Assembly (NCBI RefSeq): GCF_023702065.1
Contig: NZ_QFDM01000002.1
Coordinates: forward strand, 744,001-808,000
Reading direction: 5' to 3'
Length of the DNA: 64,000 nt
Origin: Methanoculleus oceani
GTDB taxonomy: Archaea > Halobacteriota > Methanomicrobia > Methanomicrobiales > Methanoculleaceae
How positions within the stretch are numbered: position 1 is the stretch's first letter; the number at the start of each line of letters is the position of its first letter. The notes beneath the pieces are model-generated. The model was given only the letters and a program-made list of their open reading frames with translations, was not told where the DNA came from and ran no database searches. Position numbers and translations under genes: made by a program. Of the stretch, positions 8,617-15,447 are shown one piece after another.

Positions 8617-9120
8617 ATGGAAGTCACCTACCGGATCATCGGAACCATTCACTCACCGTTCACCGACCAGGACACAACACCCATCCAGAGCATCTTCTCC
8701 GAAGCGGAGGGGACGATCGAGGTCTTTCCCGAATACGCCGAAGGGTTGCAGGGGGTCGAGGGGTTCTCCCACATCATCCTCCTCTACCACTTTCACCGGG
8801 CAAACGGCTTTAGCCTGCTCCAGCGTCCGTTCGTCGATGGCAGCAAGGAGCGGGGGATCTTTGCCATACGCCACTTCAGCCGCCCGAACCCGATCGGGAT
8901 CTCCCTCGTCGAAGTCATTGCCGTCGAGGGCAACACAGTCCGGGTCCGCGGAATTGACGTGCTTGACGGCACGCCGCTTCTCGACATCAAACCCTACGTC
9001 CGCCAGTTCGACCATCGCGACGACGTCCGGAGCGGCTGGGTCGACGCAAAGCACATCGAGGAGGTAAAGGTCCGGAGTTTCTCGCCAAAGGACCTCCGGG
9101 AGCATGAGGAGTCCTCATGA
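8617..9120 (+). CDS. UPF0066/TrmO-like (TsaA-like) SAM-binding protein
   Basis: A 167-residue protein of the TsaA/UPF0066 family. Characterised bacterial members (TrmO) N6-methylate t6A37 in tRNA using S-adenosylmethionine. Visible family blocks are IGTIHSPF at the start, GVEGFSHIILLYHFHR, FAIRHFSRPNPIGISLVEV, and GTPLLDIKPYVRQFD. It is a single domain without the extra C-terminal region of E. coli TrmO. The ATG follows GAGGGAGA. It is divergent from the MOT1-like gene in the molybdenum/tungsten island. A tRNA role is family knowledge; a metal-linked role is only suggested by location. Confidence 0.85.
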   Translation: MEVTYRIIGTIHSPFTDQDTTPIQSIFSEAEGTIEVFPEYAEGLQGVEGFSHIILLYHFHRANGFSLLQRPFVDGSKERGIFAIRHFSRPNPIGISLVEVIAVEGNTVRVRGIDVLDGTPLLDIKPYVRQFDHRDDVRSGWVDAKHIEEVKVRSFSPKDLREHEESS

Positions 9121-9208
9121 GGCATCGGAACTCCTCTCACATTTCCGGACGACGATGCCGGCGATCTCGTCTTCCGGCCTTCGGCGGCCCACGTCTACCC
9201 TTCAGAGT

Positions 9209-9565
9209 TCAGGAAGGGGCCTGACCAACGCGGGCCTGCAACGCCCGGAGGACGCCCACACCCAGGACCTCCTCTGCGCGCTCGCCGTGCCGCTCCACCA
9301 TGACCGCGAGGAGCCGCTCTGTCCCCGCCGCCGTGGTGGAGATGCCGACCCGCTCCGTTCTGCGGATCAGCCCGTCACGCTCCATCTCCCCGAATCGGGG
9401 GAGGACGTAGTAATGCGGGATCCCGAGGTGCTCGGCGAGTTTCCGGGTCGTGGGGAACCGTATGGCGATGCCGCCCGGGTAAAAACCAATCGTTACGCAC
9501 CGGTCCTCTTCGAGGAGGATCCGGACTGCCGCATCGATGATATCATCATGTTCGTGCGTGGACAT
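9209..9565 (-). CDS. Winged-helix DNA-binding protein
   Basis: A 118-residue protein with a winged-helix-like region around residues 10-85. It has an IIDAAVRILLEED helix, FPTTRKLAEHLGIPHYYVLPRFGEMERDGL as the helix-turn-helix, and a wing RRTERVGISTT. The final 30 residues are a helix. I do not recognise a precise family and see no metal-binding TOBE domain. It lies in the middle of the molybdenum/tungsten genes, next to the gene for a 78-residue protein on the same strand and the divergent storage-protein homologue, so a local regulator is plausible but unproven. Confidence 0.68.
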   Translation of the reverse strand: MSTHEHDDIIDAAVRILLEEDRCVTIGFYPGGIAIRFPTTRKLAEHLGIPHYYVLPRFGEMERDGLIRRTERVGISTTAAGTERLLAVMVERHGERAEEVLGVGVLRALQARVGQAPS

Positions 9566-9614
9566 CCGATCGTAACAGTACTCGCGTCCGGCGGAAAAAA
9601 GAGAGTCGGTTTGG

Positions 9615-9851
9615 TTATGCCGCTTCTGCCTTCTTCATCTCGCCCCGCTCTTCCTCGGGCATCTCTTCGAGGTAGATGATCTCCGCCCCGATGTCCTTTG
9701 AAATCTGTTCGAGTTCGAGCTTCCTGAAGTGAGTTCCCTCCACCTTCAGGTGCTTTGATTCGCCCTGCTCTTCAACGACGGCGACGACTCGGAACCGGGG
9801 CTGCTTAACGCCGGTGCCGACTTTCTGGCGTTCTCGTGCATAGATCTTCAT
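9615..9851 (-). CDS. Conserved small hypothetical protein, 78 aa
   Basis: A 78-residue basic-then-acidic protein beginning MKIYARERQKVGTG and ending in a Glu/Lys-rich tail. The N-terminal half (KQPRFRVVAVVE then KHLKVEGTHFRKLELEQI) looks like a small beta-rich fold, and IGAEIIYLEEM follows. I do not recognise a function. The ATG follows GATGGG. It is transcribed divergently from the storage-protein homologue across a 94-bp spacer carrying a perfect palindrome, so both genes may share control. Confidence 0.7.
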   Translation of the reverse strand: MKIYARERQKVGTGVKQPRFRVVAVVEEQGESKHLKVEGTHFRKLELEQISKDIGAEIIYLEEMPEEERGEMKKAEAA

Positions 9852-9865
9852 GGTTTTCCCATCCC

Positions 9866-9879
9866 ATACCAATTGGTAT
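9866..9879. promoter_or_regulatory. Perfect 14-bp palindrome between divergent genes
   Basis: ATACCAATTGGTAT is a perfect palindrome, overlapped by a second one, GGTATACC (9875-9882). It sits 15-28 nt upstream of the 78-aa gene and 67-80 nt upstream of the storage-protein homologue. The placement suits an operator that could control both genes. The rightward gene has its own TATA-like ATACTTAA at 9903-9910. Confidence 0.45.
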
Positions 9880-9945
9880 ACCAGCAGGTAGTGGTCGCAA
9901 AGATACTTAATGTTTTCCTTCACACCAGAGTTAAGTGATGTTATC

Positions 9946-10752
9946 ATGGCAGAGCGATTTGAGATGGATTCGAGGTTCCGCGGCGAGAGCCTTGTCCGGC
10001 GGAGCCTGCTTCGCGAGACCAGAAGCGGCCGGCAGGTCAGGATCATGCCGGACTTAAACGTCGTCAAGATCGGCGGCCACGGGGTCATCGACTACGGGAA
10101 GGAGATCATCTACCCGCTGGTCGAAGAGATCGGAGAACTCTCCCGGAACAACAAGATCCTGGTCGCCACCGGCGGCGGCGTCCGGGTGCGTCACATCCTC
10201 GACGTCGGCATCGATCTGGGGATGCCGACGGGAGTGCTTGCGGAACTGGCGGGCAAGATCAGCGAGCAGAACGCGATCATGATGTCCATCCTCTTTTCGA
10301 AGTACAACGGTGTCCGGATCCACACCGCCGATCTCTTAAACCTCCCCTCGGTCATATCTCTCGGGATGCTCCCCGTCGTGCAGGGCACCCCGCCCTACGG
10401 ACTCTACGAGCACCCGCCGAAACTCGGGAGCATCCCGCCTCACCGGACCGATACCGGCGCCTTCCTGATGGCCGAGGTGGTAGGCGGGAAAAATTGCATC
10501 CTCGGGAAGAACGTGAACGGCCTCTACACAGAAAACCCGTTCGTGAACCCCGACGCCGAGTTCATCGCCGATATCACGGCTGAAGAACTCCTGGAGATGG
10601 AGATGGAGGATATGGTGCTTGAACCCAAGGCAGTCGAGCTGCTCCGGGATGCCGTCCACGTAAAGGAGATCAAGGTGGTGAACGCCCACGTCCCCGGGAA
10701 CATTGCAAAGGCTCTCAACGGGGAGCGGGTAGGCACCATCATCCGGGCCTGA
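9946..10752 (+). CDS. Molybdenum storage protein homologue (amino acid kinase fold)
   Basis: A 268-residue protein of the amino acid kinase superfamily, about the length of the MosA/MosB subunits of the bacterial molybdenum storage protein, which bind ATP and pack polyoxomolybdate or tungstate in a cage. Matches to that subfamily include VVKIGGHGVIDYG, ATGGGVRVRHI, LAGKISEQNA, GTPPYGLYE, IPPHRTDTGAFLMAE, and the C-terminal VPGNIAKALNGERVGTII. The start at 9946 is preferred over 9910 because GTGATG lies five bases upstream and the TATA-like box is 36 nt away. Its location within three oxyanion importers supports Mo/W storage; a plain kinase is the alternative. Confidence 0.82.
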   Translation: MAERFEMDSRFRGESLVRRSLLRETRSGRQVRIMPDLNVVKIGGHGVIDYGKEIIYPLVEEIGELSRNNKILVATGGGVRVRHILDVGIDLGMPTGVLAELAGKISEQNAIMMSILFSKYNGVRIHTADLLNLPSVISLGMLPVVQGTPPYGLYEHPPKLGSIPPHRTDTGAFLMAEVVGGKNCILGKNVNGLYTENPFVNPDAEFIADITAEELLEMEMEDMVLEPKAVELLRDAVHVKEIKVVNAHVPGNIAKALNGERVGTIIRA

Positions 10753-10839
10753 CAGCCCAGGAGTCAACTTCTTTTCTTTAACCCCGGAGAAGCCTTCTTC
10801 AATCTTGTGTGCGGATCAGTATAGCGAGTAAGCGATCCT

Positions 10840-11538
10840 ATGACCCTCTACCTTGGCATCGACGACACCGACACCCGCGAGTCCCGGGGAACCGGACGGC
10901 TCGCCCGCATGATTGCAGCAGAACTCGCCCGGTCGTACACGGTGACGGGGGTGACCCGTCACCAGCTCTTTGTCCATCCCGCCGTCCCCTACACCTCCCA
11001 CAACAGCTCCGCGGTCATCCACATCCAGGATACCGGGAACGGGATCGCGGCCGGGGTGTTCGCGGCGGCAAAGGAACTGATGCTCAACGACTTCATCGAG
11101 GGGAGCGACCCCGGCATCTGCGTCGCCGCCGACCGGGAGATCGGAAACGACCTCTCCCGCTTCGGCTTCTCGGCAAAGACGAGCATCGTGACGCAGGAAC
11201 AGGCACGCACACTCGCCCGGGAGGCGGGAGTCCTCCTCGAAGGCCTCGGCGGCACCGAGGACGGCGTGATCGGTGCGCTTGCCGGCATAGGGCTTGCGGC
11301 ATCGGGCAACGACGGCCGGTTCGTCCAAAAGGGAACGACCCGGGACCTCCGCGGCAACCAGACGGTCGCTGCAATCCTCGCCTCCGGCGTCGACCGGGTA
11401 GAGACCCGGGACGGGGCGGTGGTCGGCGAGGGCGTAGTCGCGCTCCGGAAGTTCCCGAAGCCCGCCCGTGTCGGGGGGAAGGCAGTCCTCTTTGTCGAGG
11501 CCGACGGCGACGCGTACCACGATCTCGTGATCGGGTGA
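10840..11538 (+). CDS. Short TiaS-like protein (N-terminal domains only)
   Basis: A 232-residue protein that begins LYLGIDDTDTRESRGTGRLARMIA, the signature of the kinase-like domain of archaeal TiaS, which makes agmatidine at tRNA-Ile2 position 34. Next come TRHQLFVHPAVPYTSHNSSA and GTEDGVIGALAGIGLAASGNDGRF, also TiaS-like. Full TiaS is about 420 residues with OB-fold and zinc-ribbon RNA-binding domains; both are absent here. It is therefore more likely a paralogue with another substrate than the tRNA enzyme. It stands alone between the storage-protein homologue and the second tup operon. Confidence 0.75.
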   Translation: MTLYLGIDDTDTRESRGTGRLARMIAAELARSYTVTGVTRHQLFVHPAVPYTSHNSSAVIHIQDTGNGIAAGVFAAAKELMLNDFIEGSDPGICVAADREIGNDLSRFGFSAKTSIVTQEQARTLAREAGVLLEGLGGTEDGVIGALAGIGLAASGNDGRFVQKGTTRDLRGNQTVAAILASGVDRVETRDGAVVGEGVVALRKFPKPARVGGKAVLFVEADGDAYHDLVIG

Positions 11539-11603
11539 GAGGCGGGCCGGAAGGCCACGGCCTTCAATTTCGCTTTTGTTGTTGACATCCCCCATAGGTC
11601 AAC

Positions 11604-11639
11604 ATAATAAACTTGATAAACTTGATTTTAGAGTAAACC
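11604..11639. promoter_or_regulatory. Direct repeats and shared motif upstream of second tup operon
   Basis: ATAAACTTG is repeated head to tail at 11607-11615 and 11616-11624. The stretch ATAATAAACTT (11604-11614) matches the palindrome upstream of the MOT1-like gene. GAGTAAACC (11631-11639) matches the dyad upstream of wtpA. A TATA-like CATTTAAATG follows at 11645-11654, 29 nt before the ATG. These may be sites for one regulator. Confidence 0.4.
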
Positions 11640-11682
11640 AATAGCATTTAAATGTAAGTATTCCGATACCTGATTGATAATT

Positions 11683-12609
11683 ATGCAAAGAAGAACCGTT
11701 TTTGCCGTTGCGGCCGTCATGGTCGCCCTCCTGTTCATCTGCGGCTGTACCGGGACGACAACCGACCCGACCCCCGTAGAGAAGCAGCAGCTCCGTATCG
11801 CGACGACGACGAGCCTTTACGACACCAAACTCCTCGATCACCTCACACCGATCTTCGAGGAGCAGTACAACGCCGAGGTGCTGATCGTCTCCGCCGGGAC
11901 CGGTAAGGCGATCGAATACGGACAGAACGGAGACGTGGACGTCCTGATGGTGCACGACCGTGCGCGTGAAGACGCCTTCCTCGCCGACGGCTACGGTACC
12001 GACCGGCGCGTGTTCGCCTACAACTACTTCGTCCTCATCGGACCCGAGTCCGACCCGGCAGGCATCAAGGGCATGCAGCCTGAAGCGGCGTTCACCACCA
12101 TCCGGGAGACTGGAATGGCCGACGGATCGGATGTCGTCTTTGTCTCGCGCGGCGATGCCTCAGGCACGCACTCCAAGGAGAAGGCCATCTGGAAGGGAGC
12201 CGGATTCAACTACTCCGCGGACGTGCAGGGCTCCGGCGACTGGTACCAGGAGGCCGGGACGGGCATGGGTGCAACCCTGACGATGGCGAACGAGAAGCAG
12301 GCCTACACCCTCTCCGACATCGGGACCTACCTCGCCTACAAGGGCGACCTCGAGCTCGTGACGCTCGTGGACGAGGGCGACATCCTGCTCAACGTCTACT
12401 GCGCCATGCAGATCAACCCCGAGAAGTACCCCGACACCAACACCACCGTCGCGAAAGACTGGATCAACTTCATGATCTCCGACGATGTTCAGGAGGAGAT
12501 CGCCTCCTTCGGTGTCGACCAGTACGGCCAGCCACTCTTCTACGCCGCCCAGAACGACTGGGAGAAGATCGGCGTAACAGAGGCTGAAGTGAAGGACCCG
12601 GTCCTCTGA
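11683..12609 (+). CDS. tupA: Tungstate ABC transporter substrate-binding lipoprotein (TupA-like, copy 2)
   Basis: A 308-residue lipoprotein paralogous to the protein at 914. The signal peptide ends at lipobox Cys22, then LRIATTTSLYDTKLLDHL, GTGKAIEYGQNGDVDVLMVHD, VFVSRGDASGTHSKE and NEKQAYTLSDIGTYLAY follow. The start ATG at 11683 is chosen over the in-frame TTG at 11674 because it gives a compact positively charged signal peptide. It lacks the longer Gly/Ala linker of copy 1. It leads an operon with the same order and gene sizes as copy 1, so an operon duplication is likely, although the copies have diverged considerably. Confidence 0.88.
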   Translation: MQRRTVFAVAAVMVALLFICGCTGTTTDPTPVEKQQLRIATTTSLYDTKLLDHLTPIFEEQYNAEVLIVSAGTGKAIEYGQNGDVDVLMVHDRAREDAFLADGYGTDRRVFAYNYFVLIGPESDPAGIKGMQPEAAFTTIRETGMADGSDVVFVSRGDASGTHSKEKAIWKGAGFNYSADVQGSGDWYQEAGTGMGATLTMANEKQAYTLSDIGTYLAYKGDLELVTLVDEGDILLNVYCAMQINPEKYPDTNTTVAKDWINFMISDDVQEEIASFGVDQYGQPLFYAAQNDWEKIGVTEAEVKDPVL

Positions 12610-12666
12610 TCCGGCCCCTATTCCCACCCCCTTTTTGCCTTCGGCAGAGTATAATCAGGTGCAGGC

Positions 12667-13368
12667 ATGTACGAGATCATTGAGGGATTCATAGAGGCGA
12701 TCCGGCTCATCGTCACGCTCGACCCCGACGTGATGGCCATCGCCGCGAGAAGCATCATCGTCTCTCTCACCGCGACGATCTTTGCCACCCTGATCGCCAT
12801 CCCGCTCGGCGCCGCGATCAACTTCGGCACGTTCCCCGGAAGGAAGAGTCTCATCAACCTGATCCAGACGCTCTACTCCCTGCCGACGGTCATTGTCGGG
12901 CTCCTCATATTCCTGCTCATATCCCGCGTCGGACCGTTCGGATCCCTGCGGCTGCTCTTCACTCCGACCGCCATGGTCATCGCGCAGACGGTCCTCATCC
13001 TGCCGATCATGACCGGCCTCACTATCTCCGCGCTCTCGGGGATCGACCCGGTCGTCAGGGATACCCTCTACTCGCTCGGGGCGACCCGCCTCCAGTTCCT
13101 CGTAAACATCATGAAAGAGGCCCGATTTGCAATCCTCGCGGCCGTCGCGGTCGGGTTCGGGCGGGCGATATCCGAGGTCGGGGCGGCCATCCTCGTCGGC
13201 GGCAACATCATGGCGTCGTCGTTTGCGAGTTCGACCCGGGTCCTGACGACCGCGATATCGCTTGAGACCTCGATGGGGAACATTCCCCAGTCCATCGCAC
13301 TCGGACTGGTCCTCCTCGCCATCGCCCTCGGCGTGAATCTCGCCATAACCACGGTACAGCACCGGTGA
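12667..13368 (+). CDS. tupB: Tungstate ABC transporter permease (TupB-like, copy 2)
   Basis: A 233-residue permease collinear with the one at 1964: IIEGFIEAIRLIVTLDPDV at the N-terminus, PTVIVGLLIFLLISRVGPFG, and the coupling loop SLGATRLQFLVNIMKEARF followed by GFGRAISEVGAAILVGGN. The ATG follows AGGTG by five bases. It lies 57 nt after tupA and 4 nt before tupC. Residue-level similarity to copy 1 is high through the whole length. Confidence 0.88.
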   Translation: MYEIIEGFIEAIRLIVTLDPDVMAIAARSIIVSLTATIFATLIAIPLGAAINFGTFPGRKSLINLIQTLYSLPTVIVGLLIFLLISRVGPFGSLRLLFTPTAMVIAQTVLILPIMTGLTISALSGIDPVVRDTLYSLGATRLQFLVNIMKEARFAILAAVAVGFGRAISEVGAAILVGGNIMASSFASSTRVLTTAISLETSMGNIPQSIALGLVLLAIALGVNLAITTVQHR

Positions 13369-13372
13369 CCCC

Positions 13373-14458
13373 ATGATTGAACTTGCAGACGTCTCAAAGC
13401 AATTCGATGATAAGACGGTGCTCGACGGCGTCACCGCGCGCATCGGGCGGGGAGAGATCTTCGCCGTCATCGGGCCGAGCGGATCCGGGAAGTCGACCCT
13501 GCTGCGCCTCATCGACCTCCTCGATACCCCGACGGGAGGAGCGATCCGCATCGACGGTGTCGACATCCACGCCGGAAAGGAGCAGAGCCTCCGAACCCGC
13601 CGGATGATGGGGATGGTCTTCCAGAAGCCTGCCGCCTTCAACTCGACGGTCACAGAGAATGTCGCCATCGGGCTCCGGTTCCGGGGAGCGAGCGAGAGTG
13701 TGATCCGCAAGAAGACCAGGGACGCCCTCGCTCTGGTCGGCCTTGCCGGCTATGAGGATCGGCGGGCCCGGACGCTCTCGGGCGGGGAGATGCAGCGGGT
13801 GGCTCTTGCCCGGGCGATGGTGATCGAGCCGGAGATCCTCTTAATGGACGAGCCGACCGCGAATCTCGATCCGGTCTCGGTGGAGAAGATCGAGGAGCTG
13901 GTCCTCCGGATCAACCGCGACCTCGGCACGACTATCCTTTTTTCGACCCACGACATGTACCAGGGGCAGCGGCTCGCCCACCGGATCGGCGTGCTGATGA
14001 AGGGCGTGTTCGCGCAGGTGGGGTCCCCGAGAGATATTTTCACCGTACCGGCGAGCAGCGAGGTTGCCCGGTTCGTCGGCACCGAGAACGTCGTCGAAGG
14101 GGTAGTCGAGGCCGACGGGAACGACTTCTCCGTCGTCGACGTCGGCGGCGTCCGGGTCAGAACAAAATTCTCGTTTGGCAGGGGAGAGAACGTCTGCCTC
14201 TGCATCCGGTCGGAGGATATACGGATCGCCCCGGCGGGTGGTGGGAAGGCCACTCCCGGCAAGAACGCCCTCCCCGGCATCGTGGCCTCCGTCTCCCCGC
14301 GCGGCCCGTTCAGCAGGGTGACGGTCGACTGCGGGTTTGCGCTCTCGTCAGTCCTCTCCTGGAAGGCGGTGGACGACCTGGACCTGCGGGAAGGCAGCCG
14401 GGTTACCGCCTCGTTTACGGCGGAGTCGGTCCACGTCGTCAGGGCGACGCGGAACTGA
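13373..14458 (+). CDS. tupC: Tungstate ABC transporter ATP-binding protein with TOBE domain (TupC-like, copy 2)
   Basis: A 361-residue ATPase paralogous to the one at 2664, with Walker A GPSGSGKST, signature LSGGEMQR (Glu-Met in place of Glu-Gln), Walker B ILLMDEP and H-loop STHDM. The C-terminal third carries TOBE-like segments (LCIRSEDIRIAP, RGPFSRVTVDCGF, FTAESVHVV). The ATG has GGTGA upstream inside the tupB end. It is the last gene of the island; 191 bp without a gene follow. Confidence 0.88.
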   Translation: MIELADVSKQFDDKTVLDGVTARIGRGEIFAVIGPSGSGKSTLLRLIDLLDTPTGGAIRIDGVDIHAGKEQSLRTRRMMGMVFQKPAAFNSTVTENVAIGLRFRGASESVIRKKTRDALALVGLAGYEDRRARTLSGGEMQRVALARAMVIEPEILLMDEPTANLDPVSVEKIEELVLRINRDLGTTILFSTHDMYQGQRLAHRIGVLMKGVFAQVGSPRDIFTVPASSEVARFVGTENVVEGVVEADGNDFSVVDVGGVRVRTKFSFGRGENVCLCIRSEDIRIAPAGGGKATPGKNALPGIVASVSPRGPFSRVTVDCGFALSSVLSWKAVDDLDLREGSRVTASFTAESVHVVRATRN

Positions 14459-14649
14459 AGCCTGTCTCCCTCCTCACGCGTGCCCGGCCGTCAGCAAGAC
14501 CCGCGACGATCCGGCCGACCTCCCTCTGCCGGGAGCCCTCCGTTGCGCTCATGCCCTCTCATCAGGTAACGGTGTCCCGGACCCCGGGGCTCTTTTTGCA
14601 CGGTTCACCGCCGTGTCCTTAAATAGCCGCACGGCCCACCATTTCTACA

Positions 14650-15435
14650 ATGGAACTGACAGTCCTCGCCAGCGGGAGCAAAGGAAACTGCACCTTTCTG
14701 CGGGGGGAGCGCGGCGCGCTTCTCATCGACGCGGGGCTCTCCGCTCGTGAGACCCTTCGCCGCCTCAGATGCGCAGGCGCCGATGCATCGCTCGTCGAGG
14801 CGATTCTCGTTACGCACGAGCATATCGACCACATCCGGGGCGTCGATGTCCTGGCAAGAAAACTCGGCGTGCCGGTCTACGCAACCGGCGGAACGCTTGA
14901 GGCGTTCCGCGAGAAGTGCGGGGGGACGTCGGCGGAGATCCGGCGATGCCGCTGTGACGAGACGTTCTGTGTGGGCGACTTCTCGATCGAACCTTTCGCC
15001 GCCTCTCACGATGCCCGGGAACCCTGCGGGTTCTCCGTCAGGGAAGGAGACCTCCGTGTCGGGTGCTGCACCGACACCGGCACCGTCACCACGACCATCT
15101 TCGACCGGCTCGCATCCTGCGACGCCGTTCTCCTCGAGAGCAACCACTGTCCCGATATGCTCGAGAACGGCCCGTATCCCGCGTACTTAAAGAGCCGGAT
15201 CCGATCGAAACGCGGGCACCTCTCGAACCCGGATGCCGCCCGCTGCCTGCAGAGACTCGCCGATCACATCCACATGGCGGTGCTCGCCCACGTAAGCGAG
15301 ATCAATAACACGCCAGAGAAGGTGCTCCTCTCCGCGCTCGAAGGGCTCGGGTTCTACTCCGACCAGGTGGGGGTCACCGTGGCGCCCCAGGACCCCGGGG
15401 CGGTCCACCCCGAGTCCTGCGGCTTCAGGCTCTGA
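14650..15435 (+). CDS. Metallo-beta-lactamase-fold hydrolase, YycJ/WalJ-like
   Basis: A 261-residue cytoplasmic protein of the metallo-beta-lactamase superfamily. The metal-binding signature THEHIDH gives His56, His58, Asp60 and His61. A second ligand region is SHDAREPCGFSV, and GCCTDTGTVT and LESNHC follow. The overall layout (VLASGSKGNCTFL at the N-terminus) resembles the YycJ/VicX group, some of which act as 5'-3' exonucleases on nucleic acid. It stands alone between the tup operon and an opposite-strand PAS protein. The precise substrate cannot be told. Confidence 0.83.
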   Translation: MELTVLASGSKGNCTFLRGERGALLIDAGLSARETLRRLRCAGADASLVEAILVTHEHIDHIRGVDVLARKLGVPVYATGGTLEAFREKCGGTSAEIRRCRCDETFCVGDFSIEPFAASHDAREPCGFSVREGDLRVGCCTDTGTVTTTIFDRLASCDAVLLESNHCPDMLENGPYPAYLKSRIRSKRGHLSNPDAARCLQRLADHIHMAVLAHVSEINNTPEKVLLSALEGLGFYSDQVGVTVAPQDPGAVHPESCGFRL

Positions 15436-15447
15436 GCGTCCCCATCC

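Noticed and set aside
12618-12665. T-run CCCCCTTTTTG after tupA copy 2 as a terminator
   Set aside because: No stem precedes it and tupB follows within 57 nt in the same operon order as copy 1, so termination there would be only partial at best.
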